Source: Vogesella aquatica (lineage in GTDB: Bacteria > Pseudomonadota > Gammaproteobacteria > Burkholderiales > Chromobacteriaceae). Taken from it: a stretch of 64,000 nucleotides of DNA. Under the pieces are notes generated by a model that did no database searches, was not told the DNA's origin, and was given only the letters and a program-made list of their open reading frames with translations. Position 1 is the stretch's first letter, and the number at the start of each line of letters is the position of its first letter. The position numbers were made by a program, and so were the translations under genes. The stretch covers positions 44,359-108,358 of the forward strand of contig NZ_JAQQLF010000016.1 in assembly GCF_028548455.1 (NCBI RefSeq), given 5' to 3'. Of the stretch, positions 20,481 through 30,051 are shown piece after piece.

Positions 20481-20507
20481 AAAAAAGCCAGCCTTTCGGC
20501 TGGCTTT
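20481..20507 (-). terminator. Terminator of topA
   Basis: A 10-bp stem (20484-20493 with 20498-20507) with a TTTC loop, followed on the minus strand by six T residues, lies 15 bases after the topA stop. The 238 bases between it and the previous gene show nothing I can name. Confidence 0.85.
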
Positions 20508-20521
20508 CGCATGGCAAAGCA

Positions 20522-22816
20522 TCAGGCTTCGGCCTTGCCTTCCGGCGGGGCGATCTGCTCGGCGTGACCGCATTCTTTCTGCGGGCACACTTTCTCGGTG
20601 CCGCGACGCTTGGTGGTTTTCAGCGTCAGGATAGGCCAGTTGCATTTCGGGCAAGGCTCGGCAATCGGCGGGTTCCAGGTGGCGTACTTGCACTTGGGGT
20701 AGGTGTTGCAGCTGTAGAACAGCTTGCCATAGCGGCTCTTGCGTTCGATCAGGCTGCCGGCTTTGCATTCCGGGCACTGCACGCCGGTATCGCGTGGTTT
20801 TTCCAGCGGCTCGATGTGCTTGCACTTGGGGTAGTTGGCGCAGCCGATAAACTTGCCGAAACGCCCCTTCTTGATATGCAGCTCGCCACCGCATTCCGGG
20901 CAGGTACGGTCTTCGATGACGGTTGGCGCCTCGGCTTCTGCTGCGGCCTGCTCGGCGGTTTCACCCACGTTGCGGGTGTAGTCGCAGTCGGGGTAGCCGG
21001 TGCAGGCGATGAAACGCCCGCGTTTGCCGAACTTGATCGACAGCGGCTTGCTGCATTTCGGGCAGGCCTCGTCCAGGCTTTCGGTGGTGACTTCTGCGCG
21101 CGAAATGCCTTCTTTTTCGGTGATCTGCTTGGAAAAGCCTTTCCAGAAGCTATCCATCACCGGTACCCACTGGCGGCTGCCGCTGGCAATTTCATCCAGC
21201 TGGTTTTCCAGCTTGGCGGTGAAGTTATAGTCCACGTACTGGGCAAAGTGCTCGGTCAGGAACTTGTTGACGATGTCGCCAGTATCGGTGGGGAAGAAGC
21301 GCTTTTTGTCGATGATGACGTATTCGCGGTCTTTCAGCGTGGAGATGATGCTGGCGTAAGTAGAAGGGCGGCCGATGCCGAACTCTTCCAGCGCTTTCAC
21401 CAGGCTGGCTTCCGAGAAGCGCGGCGGCGGCTGGGTAAAGTGCTGGTCGCCATACAGCTTGTCTACCGGCAGGGTTTCGCCTTCAATCAGCAGCGGCAGT
21501 TTGGCGTTTTCTTCGTCTTCGGCATCGTCTACGTCTTCTTCGTACACGGACAGGAAGCCGGCAAATACCTGCACCTGGCCGCTGGCACGGAAGACGCCGT
21601 CGCCTACGGCAATATCGATACTGGTGGTGTCAAAGCGTGCAGGCGCCATCTGGCAGGCCAGCGTGCGCTTCCACACCATGTCGTACAGCTTGAACTGGTC
21701 GGTGGTCAGGAACGGCTTTACCGATTCCGGCGTGCGCAGGATGGACGTCGGGCGGATCGCCTCGTGCGCTTCCTGGGCATTCTTGGACTTATTCTTGTAG
21801 CTGACGGCGTTCTTGGGCAGGTGCTCGGCGTCGAAGCGCTCGGCAATATAGCCGCGGATTTCTTCTACCGCCTCATTGGCCAGCGCTACCGAGTCGGTAC
21901 GCATATAGGTAATCAGGCCCACGGTACCCTGGCCGATATCGATACCTTCGTACAGCTGCTGCGCGGTACGCATGGTGCGGTCGGTGGTCATGCCCAGCTT
22001 GCGCACGGCCTCCTGCTGCAGGGTAGACGTGGTAAACGGCGCGGCGGGGCTGCGCGATTTCTTTTTCTTTTCGATGCTGGTGACGTTGGCCGCATGGCCA
22101 GCCAGCAAGCCCAGAATGCGGCTTTGCTCCGCTTCGTTGGGCACGTCGAACTGTTCCAGCTTTTTACCGGCAAACTGCGTGAGTTTGGCGCTGAATTTGG
22201 TACGGCTCTTGTGGCTGTCCAGGTGGACTGTCCAGTATTCCTGCTCCACAAAGGCCTTGATCTCGTTTTCGCGTTCGCAGATCAGGCGCAGCGCCGGGCT
22301 TTGCACACGGCCTGCCGACAGGCCACGGCGGATTTTCTTCCACAGCAGCGGCGACAGGTTGAAGCCTACCAGGTAGTCCAGCGCGCGGCGTGCTTGCTGG
22401 GCGTCTACCAGGTCTTGCGCAATGGCGCGCGGATTGGCGATGGCTTCCAGCACCGCATTTTTGGTGATTTCGTGGAACACCACGCGCTGGGCGGTTTTAT
22501 CCTTCAACAGTTTTTTCTTGTTGAGGATTTCTACCAGGTGCCAGGAAATGGCTTCGCCTTCGCGGTCCGGATCCGTTGCCAGGTAGACGTGGTCTACCTT
22601 GTTCACGGCTTCGACGATGGCGTCCACGTGTTTGCTGTTGCGCGCAATCAGCTGGTACTTCATCGCGAAGTCTTTTTCCGGGTCCACGGCACCGTTTTTC
22701 GGCACCAGGTCGCGCACGTGGCCATAGGAAGCCAGGACTTCAAAGTCCGGGCCCAGATATTTTTTCAGCGTTTTCGCCTTGGAGGGCGATTCGACGATCA
22801 GGAGACTGGAGGGCAT
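20522..22816 (-). CDS. topA: DNA topoisomerase I
   Basis: Type IA topoisomerase relaxing negative supercoils. ATG 22816 (MPSSLLIVESPSKAKTLKKY) gives 764 aa; an upstream extension is not conserved in style. The Toprim domain shows ATDPDREGEAISWH, the active-site Tyr is at about 304 in GLITYMRTDS, and the C terminus carries four Cys4 zinc ribbons (CPKC, CPEC, CPEC, CPKC starts). It is the last gene of the lysM-dprA-smg-topA series on the minus strand, but a terminator separates it from smg. Confidence 0.96.
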   Translation of the reverse strand: MPSSLLIVESPSKAKTLKKYLGPDFEVLASYGHVRDLVPKNGAVDPEKDFAMKYQLIARNSKHVDAIVEAVNKVDHVYLATDPDREGEAISWHLVEILNKKKLLKDKTAQRVVFHEITKNAVLEAIANPRAIAQDLVDAQQARRALDYLVGFNLSPLLWKKIRRGLSAGRVQSPALRLICERENEIKAFVEQEYWTVHLDSHKSRTKFSAKLTQFAGKKLEQFDVPNEAEQSRILGLLAGHAANVTSIEKKKKSRSPAAPFTTSTLQQEAVRKLGMTTDRTMRTAQQLYEGIDIGQGTVGLITYMRTDSVALANEAVEEIRGYIAERFDAEHLPKNAVSYKNKSKNAQEAHEAIRPTSILRTPESVKPFLTTDQFKLYDMVWKRTLACQMAPARFDTTSIDIAVGDGVFRASGQVQVFAGFLSVYEEDVDDAEDEENAKLPLLIEGETLPVDKLYGDQHFTQPPPRFSEASLVKALEEFGIGRPSTYASIISTLKDREYVIIDKKRFFPTDTGDIVNKFLTEHFAQYVDYNFTAKLENQLDEIASGSRQWVPVMDSFWKGFSKQITEKEGISRAEVTTESLDEACPKCSKPLSIKFGKRGRFIACTGYPDCDYTRNVGETAEQAAAEAEAPTVIEDRTCPECGGELHIKKGRFGKFIGCANYPKCKHIEPLEKPRDTGVQCPECKAGSLIERKSRYGKLFYSCNTYPKCKYATWNPPIAEPCPKCNWPILTLKTTKRRGTEKVCPQKECGHAEQIAPPEGKAEA

Positions 22817-22870
22817 GTCTGCTTTGTTTTCAGTAGCACGCCATGCGGCGCGACATATTGTGTATTCATC

Positions 22871-22905
22871 AAACAAAACAAGAGCGCAAGGTTTTGCGCT
22901 CTTGT
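22871..22905 (-). terminator. Terminator of smg
   Basis: A perfect 12-bp stem (22878-22889 with 22894-22905) and a GGTT loop are followed on the minus strand by TTTGTTT. It lies between smg and topA. Confidence 0.8.
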
Positions 22906-22950
22906 CGAATCCGGACACTGCGGCCAACCTTGATGGCGCGCAGTGCGTGC

Positions 22951-23409
22951 TTATTGCATGGTGGGTTCGCCGTGCAGGGCGGATAGCAGGTCTTCACCTA
23001 CCAGCACCGGCAGTTCTGCGCGTTGTGCCCACAGTACCATCAGCGCGGCCAGCTTGGCTGTTGGCAGGGTAATTTCGTCGTCCGGCATCACCAGCAGGCG
23101 GTCGATCAGCATCTCGCGCTGGGCCGGTGACAGGGCGCCGTTGTGTTCCAGGAAAACAATCAGGCCGCGTACATCGCTGGGCAGGCGCGAGATTTCGTAG
23201 TCATGGAAAACACGCATGCCACTGCCGTCATTGGCACCCAGATAGGCACCTTCATTCAGCTCGTTCAGGCCGTCAAGCCAGTCCAGTGCGTCGCTGATTT
23301 CTTCATTTTCGAAACCTGCTGCGGCGAGCTGGCGCCCCAGATCATCACGGGCGGGGCAATGATCGGGGTCATTGAATTCTTCTAGCAAAAAGGCGAGAAC
23401 GTCAAACAT
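22951..23409 (-). CDS. smg: Smg family protein (DUF494)
   Basis: Conserved protein of unknown biochemical role, regularly found between dprA and topA. The 152-aa acidic sequence begins MFDVLAFLLEEFND and contains the family's EISDALDWLDGL and HDYEISRLPSDVRGLI segments. It starts 30 bases after dprA on the same strand and is probably cotranscribed. Confidence 0.93.
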   Translation of the reverse strand: MFDVLAFLLEEFNDPDHCPARDDLGRQLAAAGFENEEISDALDWLDGLNELNEGAYLGANDGSGMRVFHDYEISRLPSDVRGLIVFLEHNGALSPAQREMLIDRLLVMPDDEITLPTAKLAALMVLWAQRAELPVLVGEDLLSALHGEPTMQ

Positions 23410-23439
23410 CTATAGGAATCAGTCACTTGTGTGGGTTGG

Positions 23440-24531
23440 CTAGTGGGCGTCGGCTCGGCGCTGGTAGCGCCCGCCTTGCATGCTGTCGACATGGCCCAGT
23501 AGTTCGAGCTCGAGAAGCATCGCGTAAACATCCCCCGCCGTCAACCCGAGCCGGCTGGCCAGGGTGTCGGCATCGACCGGGTCGTAACCCATGGCGTGCA
23601 GAATATCGGGGCCTTGGGCGATGCCTGGTTCTGTCTGGGTCTCGGTATCGGGCCGTAGTGCGGACGGCTTGCCGATTTCGTCCAGTACGTCGTCTACCGT
23701 CTCTACCAGCCGTGCGCCATCCTTGATCAGACGGTGGCAGCCGCGTGCTTGCGGGTTCAGGATGGAGCCCGGTATCGCCATCACCTCGCGCCCGGCTTCC
23801 AGCGACAGGCGGGCGGTAATCAGCGAGCCGCTCTGCAGTGTGGCTTCTACCACCAGGCAGCCACGGCACAGGCCGGCAATAATGCGGTTGCGCCGTGGAA
23901 AGTGTTGCGCCAGCGGGCCCATCCCCAGCGCGAACTCGGACAAAATCAGGCCTTGCTCGGCGATCTGGTGTGCCAGCTTGCGGTTGCTGGCCGGGTAAAC
24001 GCGGTCTATGCCGGTGCCGATGATGGCGATGGTGCCACCGCCGGCCGCCAGGGCGCCTTCGTGGGCGGCGGCGTCGATGCCGCCGGCCAGGCCGCTGACG
24101 ATGGTATAGCCCTGTGCGGCCAACCTTTTGGCAAAGGTGCGCGCGTTGTCTTCGCCCTGCGGGGTGGCATTACGGCTGCCGACGATAGCCAGCATGGGGG
24201 TGGCGAGCAGTGCTCGTTGGCCGCGGGCAAACAGCAGCGGCGGGGCGGCGCCGGCTTCGGCCAGCTGGCAGGGGTAGTCGGCGTCGTTCAGTGTGAGCAG
24301 GCTACAGCCAGGCTGCTGCGCCCAGGCCAGGGCGTCGGCAGCGCTCTGGCGCGCGATGTCGCCGCCCAGTGCGTCCAGTGCATCGCCTTCCAGCAGGCCT
24401 GCCAGCTGGCTGCGACTGGCAGCCAGTACGGCAGTGGCGCTGCCAAAACGCTGCAATAGCTGCAAAAAGCGTTGCGGGCCGACGCCGGGAGATAGCGCCA
24501 GCGTGGCCCAGTCTTGCAGGCTGTAGCTCAT
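23440..24531 (-). CDS. dprA: DNA processing protein DprA
   Basis: Natural transformation protein that loads RecA on incoming single-stranded DNA. The 363-aa protein has an N-terminal helical domain (about 1-80), the Rossmann-type DprA core with VGSRNATPQGEDNA, SGLAGGIDAAAHEGAL, GTGIDRVYPASN, and QSGSLITARLSLEAGR, and a C-terminal winged-helix-like DML1 domain (about 305-360). It overlaps the upstream LysM gene by four bases (ATGA). A copy of the repeated word lies at 24115. DprA occurs in many bacteria, so it supports but does not prove competence. Confidence 0.95.
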   Translation of the reverse strand: MSYSLQDWATLALSPGVGPQRFLQLLQRFGSATAVLAASRSQLAGLLEGDALDALGGDIARQSAADALAWAQQPGCSLLTLNDADYPCQLAEAGAAPPLLFARGQRALLATPMLAIVGSRNATPQGEDNARTFAKRLAAQGYTIVSGLAGGIDAAAHEGALAAGGGTIAIIGTGIDRVYPASNRKLAHQIAEQGLILSEFALGMGPLAQHFPRRNRIIAGLCRGCLVVEATLQSGSLITARLSLEAGREVMAIPGSILNPQARGCHRLIKDGARLVETVDDVLDEIGKPSALRPDTETQTEPGIAQGPDILHAMGYDPVDADTLASRLGLTAGDVYAMLLELELLGHVDSMQGGRYQRRADAH

Positions 24532-25541
24532 TCCGGCTGAGCGATGCGGTCGCCCACGATGACCGGCTGGCTGGCATCCATCACCAGTGCGTAGGAGGCC
24601 TTGTTGAAGACACGGTAGACGATCAGGCGGCCAACTTGCTGCGTGGGCAGTACCGCTTGCTGCTTGGGCGCGATCTCTACCGTGCGCGGAGCGCGGTAGA
24701 TGCCGAATACGTGGCCGATTTCCACCCCGTCGCGCAGGCCGCGGTTGATCATTACATTGTAGTTCTGGCCGATTTCATTCACACCGTTGTAGGCGCTCAC
24801 CACGCGGCCTTCCAGCGTGGCCGGGGCCTGGTGCGGGGCGTACTGCATCACGGTGAACTGGCTGGTTTTCATCAGTCGGTCACCCACCAGGATTTCTTCT
24901 GCCACCTTGCCTACTTTCAGCGTGCTGATGGTGTCCAGCTTGCTGACCGTGAGCTCGCCACCGTAGGTTACTTCGTGGCCCAGCACTTCCTTGGTGTCCG
25001 GGTCGCTAATGGTGCGGCCCAGGCGGTAGGCCTGCCACGTGCCGCCAGCGTCCAGCCCCTGGCCGTATGCCACATCGGTGGTGGACAGGATCACCCGGTT
25101 GTCCTGGCCGGCAATGATGCGCGGCGCACTGTCGTAGCCGGACAGGTCGTCCAGCAGCAGCGGGCGCTTCAGGAAGGGCTCGATCATTTTGGCCGGAATG
25201 GTGCTGATTGCGGCGTCCAGCTGCTGGGGGCGGATCTGTGGCGACAGCTTGACCACGCGGCTACCTTCGCGGCGCAGAACCGGTTCGCCGTCTATCATGT
25301 CCAATACCAGCGTCTCGCCAGGATAGATCAGATGCGGGTTCTTGATCTCCTCGCGGTTCAGGCGCCATAGCTGCGGCCACCGCCACGGAGATTTCAGGTA
25401 CCGGGCCGAAATGTCCCACAGGGTATCGCCTTTTTTGACCACATAGCGTTGCGGTGCGTCCTCTCGTAGCGCCAGGGTATCGGCACAAGCCGGCGCGGAC
25501 AGGCCAAGGGCGAGGAGTAGCGATATAATAGGTTTAAACAT
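24528..25541 (-). CDS. LysM peptidoglycan-binding protein
   Basis: Exported protein of 337 aa. ATG 25541 puts the signal peptide (MFKPIISLLLALGLSAPACA) at the N terminus; a GTG nine codons upstream is less likely. A LysM domain follows (about 33-82: YVVKKGDTLWDISARYL, then NPHLIYPGETLVL), then about 250 residues of beta-rich sequence of unknown role. This gene next to dprA and divergent from def is a common betaproteobacterial arrangement. Confidence 0.88.
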   Translation of the reverse strand: MFKPIISLLLALGLSAPACADTLALREDAPQRYVVKKGDTLWDISARYLKSPWRWPQLWRLNREEIKNPHLIYPGETLVLDMIDGEPVLRREGSRVVKLSPQIRPQQLDAAISTIPAKMIEPFLKRPLLLDDLSGYDSAPRIIAGQDNRVILSTTDVAYGQGLDAGGTWQAYRLGRTISDPDTKEVLGHEVTYGGELTVSKLDTISTLKVGKVAEEILVGDRLMKTSQFTVMQYAPHQAPATLEGRVVSAYNGVNEIGQNYNVMINRGLRDGVEIGHVFGIYRAPRTVEIAPKQQAVLPTQQVGRLIVYRVFNKASYALVMDASQPVIVGDRIAQPE

Positions 25542-25648
25542 CAGAAAGTGACCCCATTTGACCGGCACTTGCGAAAAAGGCTAACCGGATGCTGGCAACA
25601 TTATCGTTCCCGCTGCCGTCATCCTACAACTGGAAATCTGCTTGAATC

Positions 25649-26152
25649 ATGGCACTGCTTAACATCCTGCACTATCCCGACCCGCGCCTGCACAAGGTAG
25701 CCGCCCCGGTCACTACCTTCGACGCGGCGCTGCAAAAGCAGGTCGATGACATGTTTGAAACCATGCACGAGGCCAAAGGTATCGGTTTGGCCGCCACGCA
25801 GGTGAATTATCACTACCGCCTGCTGGTGATCGACGTATCGGAAGACAAGGCCGAACCGTTGGTGGTGATCAATCCCGAATTCCTGAAAAAAGACGGTGAA
25901 ACCGTGTACGAAGAAGGCTGCCTGTCGGTGCCTGGCGTGTACGACAAGGTCACCCGTGCCGAACGTGTCACGCTGCGGGCGCAAAACGCCAAGGGCGAGT
26001 TTTTCGAGCTGGAAGCCGACGGACTGCTGGCGATCTGCCTGCAGCACGAGGTAGACCATCTGGATGGTAAGGTATTCGTGGAATACCTGTCCGAGATGAA
26101 GCAAAACCGCATCAAGACCCGCATGAAAAAACGCGAAAAGCAGAATATGTAA
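25649..26152 (+). CDS. def: Peptide deformylase
   Basis: Metalloenzyme removing the formyl group from nascent proteins. The 167-aa protein has all three motifs: [17 protein letters not shown] (metal Cys) and QHEVDHLDG (two metal His and catalytic Glu). fmt, encoding the opposite reaction on tRNA, is the next gene. It is divergent from the LysM gene with 107 bases between starts. Confidence 0.97.
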   Translation: MALLNILHYPDPRLHKVAAPVTTFDAALQKQVDDMFETMHEAKGIGLAATQVNYHYRLLVIDVSEDKAEPLVVINPEFLKKDGETVYEEGCLSVPGVYDKVTRAERVTLRAQNAKGEFFELEADGLLAICLQHEVDHLDGKVFVEYLSEMKQNRIKTRMKKREKQNM

Positions 26153-26161
26153 GTGCGATCC

Positions 26162-26266
26162 GCCTGCCAGCCCCGCTGGCAGGCAGTGTGCCATTTTGCA
26201 CCACAAACCCTGCGGGCAGTGCTAGCAGGGTTTGTCCTTGATAGACGGGGCACGCCGGCGTGCCCC
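26162..26266 (+). other. Cluster of three stem-loops between def and fmt
   Basis: Three consecutive strong hairpins occupy the def-fmt gap: a perfect 10-bp stem with a 3-base loop (26162-26184), a perfect 10-bp stem with an 11-base loop (26204-26234), and a perfect 20-base GC-rich palindrome (26247-26266). None has a T-run. They may process or stabilise the def-fmt transcript. Confidence 0.6.
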
Positions 26267-26314
26267 TTAGTTATTGCAGCCACGGCCCAGGCCATGCTGT
26301 CAGGAAGGCTTCCG

Positions 26315-27235
26315 ATGAAACTGATTTTTGCCGGCACCCCGGTATTCGCTGCCCAGGCGCTGCAAGCGCTGATCGACGCCGGCCATGATATTCCGCTGGT
26401 GCTGACCCAGCCGGACCGCCCGGCCGGCCGTGGCATGAAGCTCAAACCCAGCCCGGTGAAAGAGCTGGCGCTGCAACACGGCCTGCGCGTGGAGCAGCCG
26501 CTGACACTGAAAACACCGGAAGCGCAGGCGCTGGTGGCCGACGTGGGTGCCGAGGTGATGGTGGTGGCCGCCTACGGCCTGCTGCTGCCCAAGGCGGTGC
26601 TGGACATGCCGGCGCGCGGTTGCCTCAACATCCACGCCTCGCTGCTGCCACGCTGGCGCGGTGCGGCGCCTATCCAGCGCGCCATCCTGGCGGACGACGC
26701 CGAGACCGGCATCACCATCATGCAGATGGACGTGGGGCTGGATACCGGCGACATGCTGTCGGTGCACCCGCTACCCATCACGGCTGACGATACGGCGGCC
26801 AGCCTGCACGACAAGTTGGCCGCACTGGGCGCCGAAGCTATTGTGGCCACGCTGGCGGCACTCGATGCCAGCCCGGCAGTCAAACAGCCGGAAGACGGCG
26901 TGACCTACGCCGCCAAGCTCAGCAAGGAAGAAGCACGCGTCGACTGGCAGCTGCCGGCGGCCGACATCGCGCGCGCCATCCGCGCCTATAACCCGGCACC
27001 GGGGGCGCACACGCTGCTGGCGGGCGAGGCGCTGAAGCTGTGGCATGCGCACGCTATCGACGGCCAGGCGGCGGCAGGGCAAGTGGTCCGTGCAGATGCC
27101 GACGGCGTGGTGGTGGGCAGTGGCGGCGGGCTTGTTGTATTGACGCAACTGCAGGCCGCCGGTGGCAAAAGGTTGGCCGCACGCGACTTCATCGCCGGCC
27201 GCCCGGCGCTGGCCGGTACCGTACTGGGGGCTTGA
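26315..27235 (+). CDS. fmt: Methionyl-tRNA formyltransferase
   Basis: Formylates initiator Met-tRNA with 10-formyltetrahydrofolate. ATG 26315 (306 aa) follows CAGGAAGG at good spacing; the open frame back to def is not used. Motifs [43 protein letters not shown] (catalytic Asn/His) and [11 protein letters not shown] are present. The repeated word occurs twice (26816, 27173), each time as Leu-Ala-Ala with codons TTG-GCC-GCA. Confidence 0.96.
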   Translation: MKLIFAGTPVFAAQALQALIDAGHDIPLVLTQPDRPAGRGMKLKPSPVKELALQHGLRVEQPLTLKTPEAQALVADVGAEVMVVAAYGLLLPKAVLDMPARGCLNIHASLLPRWRGAAPIQRAILADDAETGITIMQMDVGLDTGDMLSVHPLPITADDTAASLHDKLAALGAEAIVATLAALDASPAVKQPEDGVTYAAKLSKEEARVDWQLPAADIARAIRAYNPAPGAHTLLAGEALKLWHAHAIDGQAAAGQVVRADADGVVVGSGGGLVVLTQLQAAGGKRLAARDFIAGRPALAGTVLGA

Positions 27236-27289
27236 GCAGACGCTCAGCCGTCCCCATAGTCTGTAACAGACCCGAGAAAGGAGTACGCC

Positions 27290-28150
27290 ATGGGTGGTTT
27301 CAACTGGTTCAAGACCACGATGCTGATGGCCGCCATCATGGCGCTGTTCGTGGTGATGGGCGGCATGATGGGCGGCAAGACCGGCATGCTGATCGCGCTA
27401 TTGCTGGGCGGCGCCATGAACGTGTACGCCTACTGGAACTCCGACCAGATGGTGTTGCGTATGTACAACGCTCAGGAGGTGGATGCGCAATCCGCCCCCG
27501 AGCTGTACGGCATGGTGGCCGAGCTGGCACAGCGCGCCAATATGCCCATGCCGCGCGTGTACGTGATCCACGAAGAGCAGCCCAACGCCTTTGCCACCGG
27601 CCGCAACCCCGAGCACGCTGCCGTGGCTGCCACCACTGGCATCATGCGCATGCTGGACTACCGCGAGCTGCGCGGCGTGATGGCGCACGAGCTGGCCCAC
27701 GTGAAGCACCGCGACACGCTGATTTCTACCGTCAGCGCCACCATGGCGGGGGCCATTTCCGCCCTGGCCAACTTTGCCATGTTCTTTGGCGGCCGCGACG
27801 AAGACGGCCGCCCGGTGAACCCGATTGCCGCTATCGCCGTAGCCATCCTGGCGCCGCTGGCTGCCAGCCTGATCCAGATGGCGATTTCGCGTGCGCGCGA
27901 GTTTGAAGCCGACCGTGGCGGCGCCGAAATCAGTGGCGACCCGCTAGCCTTGGCCGCCGCGCTGCAGAAGATCGAGTACTACGCGCAGTACCGCACCATG
28001 CCGGCTGCTGAGGCGCACCCGGAAACGGCACAAATGATGATCATCAACCCGCTGTCCGGCGGCGGTGGCATCAGCAGCCTGTTCCGTACCCACCCGCACA
28101 CCGAAGAACGTATCGCCCGCCTGCAGGAGATCGCCCGCGGCGGCGCGTGA
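27290..28150 (+). CDS. htpX: Membrane protease HtpX
   Basis: Zinc metalloprotease of the inner membrane acting on misfolded membrane proteins. The 286-aa protein has N-terminal helices (about 8-52), the [10 protein letters not shown] zinc motif with His133, Glu134 and His137, two further helices (about 145-195) and the REFEAD third ligand. A strong AAAGGAG ribosome site precedes the ATG. It lies between fmt and rsmB. Confidence 0.95.
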   Translation: MGGFNWFKTTMLMAAIMALFVVMGGMMGGKTGMLIALLLGGAMNVYAYWNSDQMVLRMYNAQEVDAQSAPELYGMVAELAQRANMPMPRVYVIHEEQPNAFATGRNPEHAAVAATTGIMRMLDYRELRGVMAHELAHVKHRDTLISTVSATMAGAISALANFAMFFGGRDEDGRPVNPIAAIAVAILAPLAASLIQMAISRAREFEADRGGAEISGDPLALAAALQKIEYYAQYRTMPAAEAHPETAQMMIINPLSGGGGISSLFRTHPHTEERIARLQEIARGGA

Positions 28151-28235
28151 AACGGTATCATTCGGCCTTAAATTTGATTTGCGGCCACCGCCCTAGCCGG
28201 GTGGTGGCCGGTTTTATTGGAAAGACCCAAACAGC

Positions 28236-29486
28236 ATGCATCGTATTCAGGAACTGGCCGCGGGTTTGATCGCGCGTGTCGAAGAAGGCCGTACCCTCAC
28301 CGAAGCACTGGCGGCCGCCCAGCGCAGCACCGAGCTCAGCGCTGGCGAGCGCGGTGCGCTACAGGATATCGGCTACGGCACCCTGCGCCACCTGGGGCAG
28401 CTGCGTTTTATCTTGCGCGAGCTGGTACCCAAGCGCCTGCCGTCCGACGACATCGAACGCTTGCTGCTGGTGGCGCTGTACCAGCTGGCACACACCCGCG
28501 CTGCGCCGTATGCCGTGGTCGATCAGGCGGTACGTTGCGCCGAAGACATCGCCATGGGGCGCCTGAAAGGCCTGGTCAACGGCACGCTGCGCAACTTCCT
28601 GCGCAATAAAGACAACCTGCTGGCCGACGCCGGCCGCGACAACGAAGCGCGCTACAACCACCCGCGCTGGTGGGTACAGCGCCTGCGCGCGGCCTACCCG
28701 ACGCAGTGGGCTTCGGTGCTGGAAATGTCCAACCGCCGCCCGCCGATGACCTTGCGTGTGAACGCCGGCAAGCTCAGCGCGGAAGACTACGTGGCACAGT
28801 TGGCCGCAAAAGACATCAAGGCCCGCATCATCAAGGGCCAGGCCGTGCAGCTGGACGCGCCGTGCAATGTGCGCGACCTGCCAGGCTTTGCCGAAGGCGT
28901 GGTGTCGGTACAGGACTTCGGCGCGCAAAAAGCGGCGCTGCTGCTGGACGTGGCTGACGGCATGCGTGTGCTGGATGCCTGCGCGGCACCGGGCGGCAAG
29001 ACCGGCCATCTGCTGGAGCTGGCCCAGGTCAAGCTGCTGGCGCTGGATGTGGACGCCGAACGCCTGCAGCGCGTAGAAGACAATCTGCAGCGTCTGGGGC
29101 TGTCTGCCACGCTGAAAGCGGCCGATGCGGCCAAGCCGGAAACCTGGTGGGACGGCCAGCCGTTTGACCGCATTCTGGCGGACGTACCCTGCTCGGCCAG
29201 CGGCGTGGTGCGCCGCCATCCGGATATCAAGTGGCTGCGCCGCCCGGACGATTTTGCCGCGCTGGGCAAGCAGCAGGCTGCCATGGTGGATGCGCTGTGG
29301 CCAACGTTGGCCGCAGGCGGCAAGCTGCTGTACGCCACGTGTTCCATCATGCCCGAGGAAAACCGCCAGCAAGTGGACGCTTTCCTCAAGCGCCATGGCG
29401 ATGCGAAACTGTTGAAAGACGAACAATTGCTGCCTACCTCGGAACATGACGGCTTCTACTACGCCCTGCTGGTTAAAAAGGTTTAG
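28236..29486 (+). CDS. rsmB: 16S rRNA cytosine-967 C5-methyltransferase RsmB
   Basis: Methylates C967 of 16S rRNA using S-adenosylmethionine. The 416-aa protein has a NusB-like RNA-binding N terminus (about 1-140) and a Rossmann methyltransferase domain with DACAAPGGKTGHLLEL, the DVPCSASGV motif and the catalytic Cys in ATCSIMPEEN. The following gene overlaps its end by 41 bases. The sequence around 29299-29315 forms a 14-bp palindrome that includes the repeated word. Confidence 0.95.
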   Translation: MHRIQELAAGLIARVEEGRTLTEALAAAQRSTELSAGERGALQDIGYGTLRHLGQLRFILRELVPKRLPSDDIERLLLVALYQLAHTRAAPYAVVDQAVRCAEDIAMGRLKGLVNGTLRNFLRNKDNLLADAGRDNEARYNHPRWWVQRLRAAYPTQWASVLEMSNRRPPMTLRVNAGKLSAEDYVAQLAAKDIKARIIKGQAVQLDAPCNVRDLPGFAEGVVSVQDFGAQKAALLLDVADGMRVLDACAAPGGKTGHLLELAQVKLLALDVDAERLQRVEDNLQRLGLSATLKAADAAKPETWWDGQPFDRILADVPCSASGVVRRHPDIKWLRRPDDFAALGKQQAAMVDALWPTLAAGGKLLYATCSIMPEENRQQVDAFLKRHGDAKLLKDEQLLPTSEHDGFYYALLVKKV

Positions 29487-30051
29487 CCTCGCGCTAGGCT
29501 TTTTGCTGTGCCTGCTGTCTGCGCTACCTGCGCAGGCGGCAGAGGACATCGTGGCGCGCCGTCTGTCTGCCCGTATCGAAGAGGGCGCGCTGGAGATCTC
29601 CACCCGCTACCAGACCACCCTGCCGGCACCGTTGCAAGACGCGTTGCAGCAGGGTGTCCCCCTTACCTTCCAGCTGACCTTCGAGCTGACCCGGCCACGC
29701 TCATCCGCCTGGTGGCAGCAACTCAAGACCCTGTTTGAACCCACTGCCACACTGAGCTTCAAGCTGGTGTACTACCGGCTGACCAACCGCTATCGCGTGG
29801 CCATTGGCGGCCTGGCGACCAATTACGGCTCCCTGAATGAAGCCCTGTCTGCTGTGGGCAGTATCGCGGGGTGGCGAGTGATGGATGTGTCTGGCTGGGA
29901 TAGCGACAGCCAGCACAGTTTGCGCGGCAGGGTGCGCCTGGAGCTGGATATCAGCCAGCTACCGCGGCCGTTCCAGCTGAACGCGCTGGGCTCGCGCGAC
30001 TGGACGCTGGAGTCCGACTGGATAACGGTGGCCCCCGAGGTGAATAACTGA
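29446..30051 (+). CDS. DUF4390 family protein
   Basis: Conserved protein of unknown function found upstream of ntrY in betaproteobacteria. The 201-aa product starts inside the end of rsmB (41-base overlap); the ATG at 29446 is the only good start that keeps the signal peptide (about 1-32, ending AQA). The mature part is beta-rich (LEISTRYQTTLP, FKLVYYRLTNRYRV). Its stop overlaps the ntrY start by one base (TGATG), so it may act with the sensor kinase outside the membrane. Confidence 0.85.
   Translation: MTASTTPCWLKRFSLALGFLLCLLSALPAQAAEDIVARRLSARIEEGALEISTRYQTTLPAPLQDALQQGVPLTFQLTFELTRPRSSAWWQQLKTLFEPTATLSFKLVYYRLTNRYRVAIGGLATNYGSLNEALSAVGSIAGWRVMDVSGWDSDSQHSLRGRVRLELDISQLPRPFQLNALGSRDWTLESDWITVAPEVNN

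Noticed and set aside
20435..22933. 832-residue open frame opposite topA
   Set aside because: Antisense shadow; topA shows all its motifs on the other strand.
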